Shown: piece by piece, positions 1 through 6,656 of the stretch
How positions within the stretch are numbered: position 1 is the first letter of the stretch
Layout: the number at the start of each line of letters is the position of its first letter
NCBI GenBank assembly: GCA_030146605.1
Contig: JASLBO010000472.1
Span: 1 to 9,320, forward strand
Length of the DNA: 9,320 bases
Reading direction: 5' to 3'
Source of the DNA: Sphingomonas sp.
GTDB lineage: Bacteria > Pseudomonadota > Alphaproteobacteria > Sphingomonadales > Sphingomonadaceae
The notes under the pieces: generated by a model
What the model saw: the letters and a program-made list of their open reading frames with translations, nothing else
The model's database searches: none
What the model was told of the DNA's origin: nothing
Translations under genes and position numbers: made by a program

Positions 1-866
1 AGCCAGTCGGATTGATAGAGGCGGTGTTCGCGCATCAGCGGCGGCCGCTGGAGCGGAAGGACGGCGCTTGCGTCGGGAATAGGGCTGAATGCCGAGTAAT
101 AGACGCGGCGCAGGCCGAAGCGGTCGTAGAGCTTGCTCGCCTTGCCGACGATCGCCCGGTCATCGGCAGAGTCGGCGCCGATGATCATTTGCGTGGATTG
201 ACCAGCAGGCGCGAACACGGGCGCCGACTTGAAGCGTTTTCCATCGTCGCGAGCAGTCTCGATCGCCCCGCGCATGTCCGCCATTGCGCCTTCGATCTGC
301 GTCGCGCTTTTCTCAGGCGCCAATTTGGTCAGACCCGCTTCGGTCGGAAGCTCGACATTGATGGACACGCGGTCAGCATGGAGTCCCGCCTTCCTGACAA
401 GTTCCGGATCAGCGTCAGGAATCGTCTTCAGGTGGATGTAGCCGCGAAAGTCGTGATCCTCCCGCAAGCTGCGCGCCACCTCGACGATCTGCTCCATCGT
501 GTAATTCGAGGAGCGGATGATCCCGGAGGAGAGGAAGAGGCCCTCGATATAATTGCGCTTGTAGAAGGCGAGGGTGAGCTGGACGATCTCCTCAGCCGTA
601 AACCTGGCGCGGCGAGCGTTCGAGCTCTTGCGGTTGATGCAATAATGGCAGTCGAAGATGCAGCTGTTGGTCAGCAGGATCTTGAGCAGGCTGATGCAGC
701 GGCCGTCGGGCGCATAAGCGTGGCAGATGCCCATGCCCTCGGTCGAGCCGATCCCCTTGCCGCCCGCCGAGTTGCGCTTGGCGGTTCCCGAGGACGCGCA
801 GGACGCGTCATATTTTGCCGCATCGGCAAGGATCGCCAGCTTCGCGCGAAGATCGAGTTGTGCCAT
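1..866 (-). CDS. Radical SAM protein, putative DNA modification/repair family (3' end outside window)
   Basis: I translated this frame by hand from the ATG at 866-864; it stays open to base 1, giving 288 residues without a stop. The radical SAM iron-sulfur motif CxxxCxxC is at C69, C73 and C76 (CIFDCHYC). Family-typical blocks are ADAAKYDASCASSG near residues 14-27, GGKGIGSTEG near 35-44, YIEGLFLSSGIIRSSNYTME past residue 100, and LRRVYYSAFSPIPDAS near the visible end. This is the radical SAM family often encoded beside a uracil-DNA-glycosylase-like protein; its substrate is unknown and a nucleic acid role is inferred from gene linkage. C23, C48 and C57 could ligate a second metal site, but that is speculation. 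The start is firm: an in-frame TAG lies four codons upstream. There is no Shine-Dalgarno sequence, so translation may be leaderless. A LexA-type operator sits just upstream. The UDG partner, if present, would lie left of base 1. Confidence 0.93.
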   Translation of the reverse strand, partial: MAQLDLRAKLAILADAAKYDASCASSGTAKRNSAGGKGIGSTEGMGICHAYAPDGRCISLLKILLTNSCIFDCHYCINRKSSNARRARFTAEEIVQLTLAFYKRNYIEGLFLSSGIIRSSNYTMEQIVEVARSLREDHDFRGYIHLKTIPDADPELVRKAGLHADRVSINVELPTEAGLTKLAPEKSATQIEGAMADMRGAIETARDDGKRFKSAPVFAPAGQSTQMIIGADSADDRAIVGKASKLYDRFGLRRVYYSAFSPIPDASAVLPLQRPPLMREHRLYQSDW

Positions 867-868
867 GT

Positions 869-883
869 GTTCTATCTATGTTC
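869..883 (-). promoter_or_regulatory. Putative LexA (SOS) operator, GTTC-N7-GTTC
   Basis: On the + strand the sequence reads GTTC, TATCTAT, GTTC; on the - strand it reads GAAC-N7-GAAC. This direct repeat with exact 7-base spacing is the established alphaproteobacterial LexA recognition motif. It lies 2 bp from the ATG of the radical SAM gene, in the short divergent spacer. LexA bound here would cover the likely -10/+1 region of a leaderless transcript. A -35/-10 pair upstream (CTGGAC, then CATAGA about 16 bases later on the - strand) is only weakly matched. The site could also influence the divergent glycosyltransferase gene. Confidence 0.72.
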
Positions 884-945
884 TTGAAATGCCGAAGTCC
901 AGAGGCAGTGGACGCGGTTTGCCGCACCCGATAAGCCATCCCGCC

Positions 946-2166
946 ATGGGGTGGGCCGTTCCCGACGATATCGCGAGGCGCATGCGCCTGCTGTGGCTGG
1001 CGATGGCGCTTACCTGCGCCGCCGGCTATCTGTTCAAGGCGCATTGCGTGCCCGGCGGCTGGACCAACGGCGAGCAATTTACCACCGGCTGCTACACCGA
1101 CGTGCTGCCTTTCTGGCAGGCGCGCGAAGTGGCGGACGGCAAGATTCCCTATTTCGAGACCCGGATGGAATATCCGGTGCTCACCGGTGCGCAGATCTGG
1201 ATCGAAGGCGGCATCACTCGCGTGGTGATCGGGCCCAAGGCGGGCGATCGCCATTTCCTGCTGGTCGTCAGCCTCGCGAACGCGCTGCTCGCCGCGCTGA
1301 TTCTGAAGCTGTTCGTGCGAGTGGGCATGGATTGGCGGCGGCTGTGGCTATGGGCGCTGGCACCGCCGCTGGTGCTGTATCTCGGGCATAATTGGGACCT
1401 TGGCGCTGCCGCGCTGCTGGTCGGCGCAATGCTGCTCGCGCGCGAGCGACGGCTGGTGCCGGCCGCCGCTCTGGCCGGGCTGGGCGCAGCGGCCAAGCTG
1501 TTCCCGGTGCTCGCGCTGCCGCTGATCGGGCTTGCGGCGCTGTTCGGCGACGATCGGCCGTGGCGCGACCGGCTGCTGCGCGCATCGGCGCTGTCGGCGG
1601 CGGCGATCGGCGCCTGGGCGCTGGTCAACCTTCCGGTTGCGCTTGCAGCGTTCGACCAATGGAGCGAGTTCTACCGCTTCTCGCAGGAACGCTCGGGCAC
1701 GATCGCGGCGAGCTGGGACGTTCTGGATAGCCAGCGCTGGTGGGTCACCTCGATCGACGAGCGCAACCGCTATGCCGCGATATCGTTCGTGCTCGGCTTC
1801 GCCGCCATTGTCGCCTTGGGCTGGCGGCGGCATCGCACCCATCTCTGGGTGCTGACCACGCCCGTGCTCGCCTGGTTCATGCTGACCAACAAGGTCTATT
1901 CGCCGCAGTTCGACCTGTGGCTCTATCCGCTGCTGATCATGACCGCGCCGCGGCTCTGGCCGATCGGGTTGTTCGTGCTCGGCGATATCGCCGTCTATTT
2001 CGCGGAGTTCCACTGGCTCGGCGACGCGGCGGCGGACCCCACCCCGGGCAGCCTCACCCCCGTCGCCATCGCGACGGGCGTCCGGGCCGCGGCGATGCTG
2101 TGGCTGATCTGCGAGTGCGTGCTGCGCGCACCCCCGGCGTGGCTGATGCAGCGGGAGGCCCGCTGA
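946..2166 (+). CDS. GT87/DUF2029 family integral membrane glycosyltransferase
   Basis: This is a hydrophobic protein of about 406 residues with roughly eight to ten predicted membrane segments, the first at residues 13-30. The family signature is visible: a periplasmic loop with CYTD (D52 is a candidate catalytic acid), then MEYPVLTG at 74-81, later AAAKLFPVLALP, and NKVYSPQFDLWLYP in the C-terminal half. GT-C enzymes of this family transfer sugars from polyprenyl-phosphate donors on the outer face of the inner membrane; donor and acceptor cannot be read from the sequence. The start is uncertain. ATGs at 865, 889, 946 and 982 are in frame and none has a well-spaced ribosome site; 982 has GAGG only 3 bp upstream. 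I chose 946 because it leaves a short basic segment before the first membrane helix and clears the radical SAM gene. The gene stands alone, divergent on one side and convergent on the other. Confidence 0.85.
   Translation: MGWAVPDDIARRMRLLWLAMALTCAAGYLFKAHCVPGGWTNGEQFTTGCYTDVLPFWQAREVADGKIPYFETRMEYPVLTGAQIWIEGGITRVVIGPKAGDRHFLLVVSLANALLAALILKLFVRVGMDWRRLWLWALAPPLVLYLGHNWDLGAAALLVGAMLLARERRLVPAAALAGLGAAAKLFPVLALPLIGLAALFGDDRPWRDRLLRASALSAAAIGAWALVNLPVALAAFDQWSEFYRFSQERSGTIAASWDVLDSQRWWVTSIDERNRYAAISFVLGFAAIVALGWRRHRTHLWVLTTPVLAWFMLTNKVYSPQFDLWLYPLLIMTAPRLWPIGLFVLGDIAVYFAEFHWLGDAAADPTPGSLTPVAIATGVRAAAMLWLICECVLRAPPAWLMQREAR
2149..2165. terminator. Perfect inverted repeat at convergent gene ends, possible bidirectional terminator
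   Basis: CAGCGGG, a 3-base loop AGG, and CCCGCTG form a 7-bp fully paired, mostly G:C stem. It overlaps the stop codon of the glycosyltransferase and lies 8 bp from the stop of the convergent gene at 2174. Neither side has a clear T-run, so classical intrinsic termination is not assured. The position between convergent genes is what suggests the role. Confidence 0.4.
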
Positions 2167-2173
2167 GGCGCAA

Positions 2174-2578
2174 TCACGGCAGCGGCAGGTCGGTCTGTTC
2201 CTGGCGGCGGGCACTCGATTCGGCGCGCGCGCGGGTCGCCTGGCGGACGAAGCAGCCGGTCTGGCCGCCCGGGCCTACCGTCGAGCAGCTGCCGGTGCCG
2301 GTCCGTCCCGCCTCGAGCGCATCCTGCGAGCGCACTGCCCAGCTCTGGTTCGCCTGCGGGCGGCCGGGCTGCTCGCGCAGGGTCTGGGGGATGCGGAAGC
2401 GTTCGGCCTCGTCGAGGCGGTGGCAGACGACGATCTCGTCGCCATTGTCGTTGGTCGGGCATTTGTCGCTGCCGTAAATGACGAGGACGCCGTTCTGCGC
2501 GGCATTCTGCGCCTGCGCCGCCGGCACCATCAGGGGCGCTGCGGCCAGCCCTGCCACGATCACGATCCGCTTGAGCAT
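2174..2578 (-). CDS. Small secreted protein of unknown function with four cysteines
   Basis: This is a 134-residue protein I cannot assign to a named family. It starts with a clear signal peptide: basic MLKR, a hydrophobic stretch to about residue 20, and a likely cut after AQA at 23/24. The mature part holds C40, C52, C98 and C109, an even number that suits disulfides in the periplasm. A conserved-looking block runs from VLVIYGSDKCP through DEIVVCHRLDEAERFRIP (residues 31-64); the C-terminal tail is polar, rich in Arg, Glu and Gln. The start has a good ribosome site (GAGGAG at 2592-2587, 8 bp before the ATG). It is the last gene of the leftward cluster, 51 bp after coq7, and ends 7 bp from the convergent glycosyltransferase gene. 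It may be a substrate of the DsbA/DsbB system encoded nearby, which is inference from cysteine content and position. Similar proteins probably occur in other sphingomonads. Confidence 0.8.
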   Translation of the reverse strand: MLKRIVIVAGLAAAPLMVPAAQAQNAAQNGVLVIYGSDKCPTNDNGDEIVVCHRLDEAERFRIPQTLREQPGRPQANQSWAVRSQDALEAGRTGTGSCSTVGPGGQTGCFVRQATRARAESSARRQEQTDLPLP

Positions 2579-2629
2579 CCTGTATTCTCCTCGCGCAGCT
2601 TATCGCGCTTCAACGCTGAACCGCGCCTG

Positions 2630-3163
2630 TCAGATCCGTTTCGACACCGCAATGGCAGCACGGCAGCCGAGCCGGATCAATCCGGACAAGACCGGATAGC
2701 CGATCGCGGTTTCCGCGCCGTGCGCCATCGCCGTGTCGCGGTGCTCGAGCTCTTCGTCGCGAAACTCGGCGACGGCGTGGCTGAGCTCGGGGTCGCTATC
2801 GCCCAGTTCGGCGAGCTGGCGCTGATAATGCAGGTCGATCTCGGTTTCGACCGCGGCGGTACAGGCCATTACGGCGGCCGGCCCGATCGCCGCGGTGACT
2901 GCCCCCAAAGCGAAGCCGGCGACGTCCCAGAAAGGCTGGAGCGCGGTCGGGCGGACGCCGCGGCGCGCGATCATCGCATCGAAAAAGGCGCGGTGACGCT
3001 CTTCCTGATTGGCCATGCCGTTGATCATCCGCGCGGTCGGGGTCCGATCGCCCATCACCGCGAGCTGGCCGGCATAGATGCGCGTCGCGCCATATTCGCC
3101 GGCCTGATCCACCCGGATCATCGCGTCCACGCCTTCGCGGGGGTCGCCGGGCTTCCAGCTCAT
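2630..3163 (-). CDS. coq7: COQ7-family di-iron 3-demethoxyubiquinol 3-hydroxylase
   Basis: This 177-residue protein performs a late ring hydroxylation in ubiquinone synthesis, at the membrane surface. The carboxylate-bridged di-iron ligands of the family are all visible: E23 (in DQAGEYGA), E54 and H57 (EERH), E106 (CTAAVE), and E138 and H141 (EELEH). H112 in the LHY segment is also family-typical. I chose the ATG at 3163 rather than a longer frame reaching 3262, because family homology begins around MSWKPGDP and this ATG overlaps the dsbB stop in an ATGA arrangement. That overlap, with no ribosome site of its own, points to translational coupling to dsbB. The pairing makes biochemical sense, since DsbB passes electrons to ubiquinone. 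No ligand is missing, so the enzyme should be active. Confidence 0.95.
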   Translation of the reverse strand: MSWKPGDPREGVDAMIRVDQAGEYGATRIYAGQLAVMGDRTPTARMINGMANQEERHRAFFDAMIARRGVRPTALQPFWDVAGFALGAVTAAIGPAAVMACTAAVETEIDLHYQRQLAELGDSDPELSHAVAEFRDEELEHRDTAMAHGAETAIGYPVLSGLIRLGCRAAIAVSKRI

Positions 3164-3642
3164 CGGCGTGCCCGGCGCGGCGCCAGCGCGAAGATCGCCA
3201 CTGCCCCGCCCAGCGAGAAGATCGCGTTGAAGCCCGCGAGGCTGATTCCGAAGAGTGTCCATTGCGGTACGTCACAACGCACGAGCGGGCGTCGCAGTGC
3301 CTGGTTGAGCAGGTCCATCGCGTCGCCGGTGCCGATCGGCGCGGTGCAGGCAGTGATTCCCTGCCACCAATGATATTCGACGCCGGCATGGAACACGCCA
3401 ATCGTTCCGCTGACCGCGATCAGCACGCCGGCGAACAGCACGAACAGCATCTGCACCGGCCGGGCGAGCGGCGCGAACGACAGCGCCGCCACGACCAACG
3501 CGGCATAATGCGGCCAGCGCTGCCAGTGGCACATCTCGCACGGCATCAGCCCGAGCAATTGGGATCCCCAGGCGCCGGCGAGCAACGCGGCCGGGAGCAG
3601 GAGTGCGATCAGTCGCGCGGTGCGGAGCCCGTCCTTGCGCAT
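3160..3642 (-). CDS. dsbB: Disulfide bond formation protein B (DsbB family)
   Basis: This 160-residue inner-membrane protein has about four transmembrane segments. The first periplasmic loop carries the redox pair C35 and C38 in PCEMCHWQRWPHY, the hallmark of the family. The second loop carries C99 and C123, the pair that exchanges with DsbA. Its role is to reoxidise DsbA and hand the electrons to ubiquinone. It begins 3 bp after the ctpA stop and ends overlapping the coq7 start by 4 bp, so it sits inside a tight operon. The ribosome site is weak (TGAGG, partly formed by the upstream stop codon), consistent with coupling to ctpA. No dsbA gene is visible in the window. Confidence 0.94.
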   Translation of the reverse strand: MRKDGLRTARLIALLLPAALLAGAWGSQLLGLMPCEMCHWQRWPHYAALVVAALSFAPLARPVQMLFVLFAGVLIAVSGTIGVFHAGVEYHWWQGITACTAPIGTGDAMDLLNQALRRPLVRCDVPQWTLFGISLAGFNAIFSLGGAVAIFALAPRRARR

Positions 3643-3645
3643 GCC

Positions 3646-4977
3646 TCAGCGGCCCTTGGTCGCGACCTGGGGCTTGGCCGCCGAGCGCGCGATCGTCTGC
3701 AGCGCGTAGTGAAGCTGGAAATCCTCGATTCCCTGCTTCTTGAGCTGCTCCGGGGTCGCCGAGAAGCGTGGATCGGTGCGCGCATCCTGCTCGAGCGTGG
3801 CGTCGTCGACCTTTTCGGCGTTGATCAGGTGCTTCCGAAGATCCGCCTCGCGGATGACGGTGCGATCCTTGTAATTGGGATCCGAGATCTGCGGTACGAG
3901 CAGATCGGGCTTGATCCCGCCTTCCTGCACCGAATGGCCCGAGGGTGTGTAATAGCGCGCGGTGGTGAGCCGCAGCGCCGCACGCGCGCCCATCGGTAGG
4001 ATCGTCTGCACCGATCCCTTGCCGAAGCTGCGCACGCCCATGACGAGCCCGCGATGATGGTCCTGCAGCGCCCCGGCGACGATCTCGGAAGCCGAAGCGG
4101 TGCCCGAATCGACCAATACGATCACCGGCAGACCGCGGGCGAGATCGCCAGGGACCATGCTTTCGGCATAATAACGCTCGATATCGCCCTTCTCGCGGCC
4201 GCGCTGCGAGACGATCTCGCCATGGCCGAGGAATACGTCGGAGACCGCGATCGCCTCGCTCAACAGCCCGCCGCCATTTTCACGCAGATCGACGACATAG
4301 CCGAGCGGCTTGTGGCCGAGCTTCTTGTCGATTTCCTGGATCGCCTTGATCGTGTCGGCGCCGGTCTGCGCAGTGAAGGTGTTGATGTTGATATAGCCGA
4401 CGCCGTTCTTGACTTCCCACTTCACCGGCTTCTGGATGATGATCTCGCGGACGAGAGTCAGCTGCAGCGGCTTGTCGGCGCCGGGCCGGACGATCGTCAG
4501 GTTGATCTTGGTGCCGGGCTGGCCGCGCATCTGCTCGATCGCTTCGTCGAGGCTGCCGCCGACGATGAACTTGCCGTCGATATGGGTGATGAAGTCGCCC
4601 GACTTGATGCCGGCGCGGGCCGCGGGGGTGTCTTCGGTCGGCGCGATGACCTTCACCGCGCCTTCTTCCTGCGTCACGGTGAGGCCCAGACCGCCGTAAT
4701 TGCCTTCGGTCTGGATCTTGAGATTGTCGAAATCGAGCCCGTCGGCGAAGCTGGAATGCGGATCGAGCGCGGCGAGCATGCCGGCGATCGCGCCTTTCAC
4801 CAGCGTCTTGTCGTCGACCTTCTCGACATAGTTGGCCTTCACCTGGTTGTAGACTTCCATGAAGGTGTCGAGCTCGCGATAGCTGTTGGTGTCGACGCCG
4901 GCCATCGCCCCCGAAGCGACGGGAACGAGCGCGAGCGCGCTGACGGCGGCAGTGACCTGAAGGAGCGGACGAAGCAT
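3646..4977 (-). CDS. ctpA: Carboxy-terminal processing protease, S41 family with PDZ domain
   Basis: This is a periplasmic serine protease of the CtpA/Prc type that cleaves proteins near their C-terminus; related enzymes trim cell-wall hydrolases. Numbering here counts a possible TTG codon at 4980 as residue 1. A signal peptide covers roughly residues 1-28, a PDZ domain about 90-170, and the S41 core about 195-370. The catalytic set is visible: S296 in SGTASASE, K321 in SFGKGS, and Q325 four residues later, with the family's 25-residue Ser-Lys spacing. DLRENGGG (231-238) is another S41 hallmark. The start is ambiguous because TTG at 4980 is followed directly by ATG at 4977; I prefer the ATG. 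The upstream 65-bp spacer is the largest gap in the cluster and could hold an internal promoter, though I see no convincing one. dsbB follows after 3 bp. Confidence 0.95.
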   Translation of the reverse strand: MLRPLLQVTAAVSALALVPVASGAMAGVDTNSYRELDTFMEVYNQVKANYVEKVDDKTLVKGAIAGMLAALDPHSSFADGLDFDNLKIQTEGNYGGLGLTVTQEEGAVKVIAPTEDTPAARAGIKSGDFITHIDGKFIVGGSLDEAIEQMRGQPGTKINLTIVRPGADKPLQLTLVREIIIQKPVKWEVKNGVGYININTFTAQTGADTIKAIQEIDKKLGHKPLGYVVDLRENGGGLLSEAIAVSDVFLGHGEIVSQRGREKGDIERYYAESMVPGDLARGLPVIVLVDSGTASASEIVAGALQDHHRGLVMGVRSFGKGSVQTILPMGARAALRLTTARYYTPSGHSVQEGGIKPDLLVPQISDPNYKDRTVIREADLRKHLINAEKVDDATLEQDARTDPRFSATPEQLKKQGIEDFQLHYALQTIARSAAKPQVATKGR

Positions 4978-5042
4978 CAATCTACTTTCGACGAGAACAA
5001 CCCGAGTGATTTAGTGCAGGATAACGGCTTTTACACGGCCTG

Positions 5043-6212
5043 TCAGTCGAGCAATTGCGCAAGGTCCATCGGCTGCCCCCGCCGGCGCAGCTCGACGGTG
5101 ACGCGCGGATCGCCGCTTTTCCAGGTGCGACCGATCCCTTGCCCTTGCGCGACCCGATCGCCGACGCGGACCGCGAGCCCGCCCAGCCCGGCGACGAGCG
5201 AGGTCCAGCCGTCGCCGTGATCGATGATGACGACGCCGCCATAGCCGCGGAACGGCCCGGCATAGACGACGCGCCCCGCCGCGGGGGCGACCGTGCGGGC
5301 ATTGGCCGCAGTGGCGAGCGTGAGCCCGCGGGCGCGCACGCCGGTGGCGGAGAGTTCGCCCATGCCGGTGACCAGTCTTCCCGTCACCGGCAGGCGATAG
5401 GCCGGCGCGCGGCGGGGCAGCGGGTCGGCCGGGTCTTCGGGGCGGGGCAGTGGGCCGGGCAGCGCGAGAAGCTCGCTCTGGACCTGACTGGCTTCGTTCT
5501 CCGACTGCATCTGGTCGACGAGGTCGCGGGCGCGTTCGCCGAGCGCGAGGGCGCGATTGGATTCGATCAGCGCGCTGCGCCCGAGTTGTTGCGAACGTGC
5601 GCGATGGGTGGCTTCGAGCCGGACCAATGCGATCCGCTCGGCCTCGAGCCGGGCGCGGCCATTGCGCAGGCTGTTCACCGCGCCCGCGGCATTGGCGCGC
5701 AGCCGCTGGACCCGGGCGAGCTCGCCGCGAACCTCCGCGGTGCGCCGCTCCACCACCGGCAGTGTCGTGCCGAGCACCGCGCGGACATGGACGATGTCCT
5801 CGGTCGAGCCCGGCTGGATGAGCCCGAGCACCGCCGGGCGCCGCGCCATGGATTGCAATGCGGCGATCAGCCGGACGATCGGGCCCTGCCGTTCCGCGAC
5901 CTGCACGCGCTGCGCCGCGAGCAATCGGTCGACGATGGCGATCCGCGCCTCGGCGGCGGCGATCTCGGCCTGCGCCGCCTTGATCCGCTCGGCGGCTGCG
6001 GCTTCCTGGCCGCGCGCCTGGGCCGCGCGGTCGCGCTCATTGGCGGCGGCGGATTCGAGCGCCCGTGCGCGCGCCTCTGCGGCGTTCGATGCGGCGGTGG
6101 CGGATTTCAGCCGGGCCTGCTGCTCGCGCAATTCCTGCGCAGGCGCCATGCTCCCCGCGGCGAGCATCGCCAGCAAGGCAGCGGCAGTGGCGATGCTCCG
6201 CTTGGGGCCCAT
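5043..6212 (-). CDS. envC: EnvC-like murein hydrolase activator with degenerate LytM/M23 domain
   Basis: This 389-residue protein has a signal peptide (about 1-26), long Ala/Arg/Glu-rich coiled-coil stretches (about 27-115 and 150-255), and a C-terminal LytM (peptidase M23) fold at about 272-389. The fold is recognisable from PVTGRLVTGMGE, AAGRVVYAGPFRGYGGVVIIDHGDG and VTVELRRRGQPMD. The zinc ligands of active M23 enzymes appear replaced: A294 and T298 where HxGxD is expected, G342 in place of the later His, and T372 in place of the final His. This matches E. coli EnvC, which does not cut peptidoglycan but activates amidases during division. An active hydrolase is therefore unlikely. It starts 3 bp after the rlmH stop, with AAGGGTGAG just before the ATG. 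Conserved linkage to rsfS, rlmH and ctpA supports the assignment. In the same family, Caulobacter LdpF is another EnvC-like protein. Confidence 0.9.
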   Translation of the reverse strand: MGPKRSIATAAALLAMLAAGSMAPAQELREQQARLKSATAASNAAEARARALESAAANERDRAAQARGQEAAAAERIKAAQAEIAAAEARIAIVDRLLAAQRVQVAERQGPIVRLIAALQSMARRPAVLGLIQPGSTEDIVHVRAVLGTTLPVVERRTAEVRGELARVQRLRANAAGAVNSLRNGRARLEAERIALVRLEATHRARSQQLGRSALIESNRALALGERARDLVDQMQSENEASQVQSELLALPGPLPRPEDPADPLPRRAPAYRLPVTGRLVTGMGELSATGVRARGLTLATAANARTVAPAAGRVVYAGPFRGYGGVVIIDHGDGWTSLVAGLGGLAVRVGDRVAQGQGIGRTWKSGDPRVTVELRRRGQPMDLAQLLD

Positions 6213-6215
6213 CGC

Positions 6216-6638
6216 TCACCCTTCGCGATGATAGGGATGGTTGGCAAGGATCGCGGTGACGCGCCACAATTGCTCGGCCAGCATCGCGCGCGCCATCAGA
6301 TGCGGCCAGGTGGCCCGGCCGAAGGAGAGCAGCAGGTCGGCGTCCTGCCGCTGGGCATCATCGAAGCCGTCGGCGGCGCCGATCAGGAAGCGCGTCTCGC
6401 GCACCCCGTCGTCGCGCCAATGCGCCAGCCGCTCGGCGAGCACGCGCGAGGGCAGGTTCTCGCCGGTCTCGTCGAGCATGATCAGGCGCGTGCCGGTGCC
6501 GCGGTCGGGCATCCTGCCGCCGGTATCAGGGAGTTCGGTGACGCGGGTCGGCCAGGCGATTCGCCTGAGATAGCGTTCGACCAGTTCGGCCTCGGGGCCA
6601 CGCCCGATGCGTCCTCGTGCGACGATGTGGAGCAGCAT
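6216..6638 (-). CDS. rlmH: 23S rRNA pseudouridine-1915 N3-methyltransferase RlmH
   Basis: This SPOUT-class methyltransferase modifies helix 69 of 23S rRNA on the assembled 70S ribosome. At 140 residues it is slightly shorter than the 155-residue E. coli protein. Family motifs are present: LDETG at 55-59, FLIGAADGF at 84-92 (part of the SAM-binding knot), HLMARAMLAEQLWR at 113-126, and the C-terminal NHPYHRE. A88 stands where most members have a second glycine (IGGxxG), a conservative change near the cofactor site. The ATG has a near-perfect ribosome site (AAGGAG, 6-bp spacing). It lies 18 bp after rsfS and 3 bp before the EnvC-like gene, so all three are probably co-transcribed. Confidence 0.95.
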   Translation of the reverse strand: MLLHIVARGRIGRGPEAELVERYLRRIAWPTRVTELPDTGGRMPDRGTGTRLIMLDETGENLPSRVLAERLAHWRDDGVRETRFLIGAADGFDDAQRQDADLLLSFGRATWPHLMARAMLAEQLWRVTAILANHPYHREG

Positions 6639-6644
6639 GCGCCG

Positions 6645-6650
6645 CTCCTT
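6645..6650 (-). promoter_or_regulatory. Ribosome binding site of rlmH
   Basis: On the - strand the bases read AAGGAG, followed by 6 bases and the rlmH ATG at 6638. It is among the strongest ribosome sites seen in the cluster, so rlmH probably initiates independently of rsfS despite the short spacer. Confidence 0.75.
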
Positions 6651-6656
6651 ACGCGC

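Noticed and set aside
12..887. A 291-codon + strand open frame at the left end
   Set aside because: The - strand frame encodes an unmistakable radical SAM protein across the same bases, so this is antisense shadow.
3164..3262. A longer coq7 frame starting at 3262
   Set aside because: The extra 33 residues lie inside dsbB and do not resemble the family; the ATG at 3163 fits both homology and the ATGA overlap.
4249..4256. Repeated GCGATCGC octamers in several genes as a dispersed repeat element
   Set aside because: Only a few copies are seen, at irregular positions within codons, consistent with GC-rich codon usage.
4981..5042. Spacer upstream of ctpA as a promoter region
   Set aside because: It is somewhat AT-richer than its surroundings, but I could not find a -35/-10 pair with convincing matches and spacing.
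4054..5220. A 388-codon + strand open frame opposite ctpA, and a similar 317-codon frame at 2420-3373 opposite coq7
   Set aside because: Both are shadows of well-supported genes on the other strand and show no domain or ribosome site of note.
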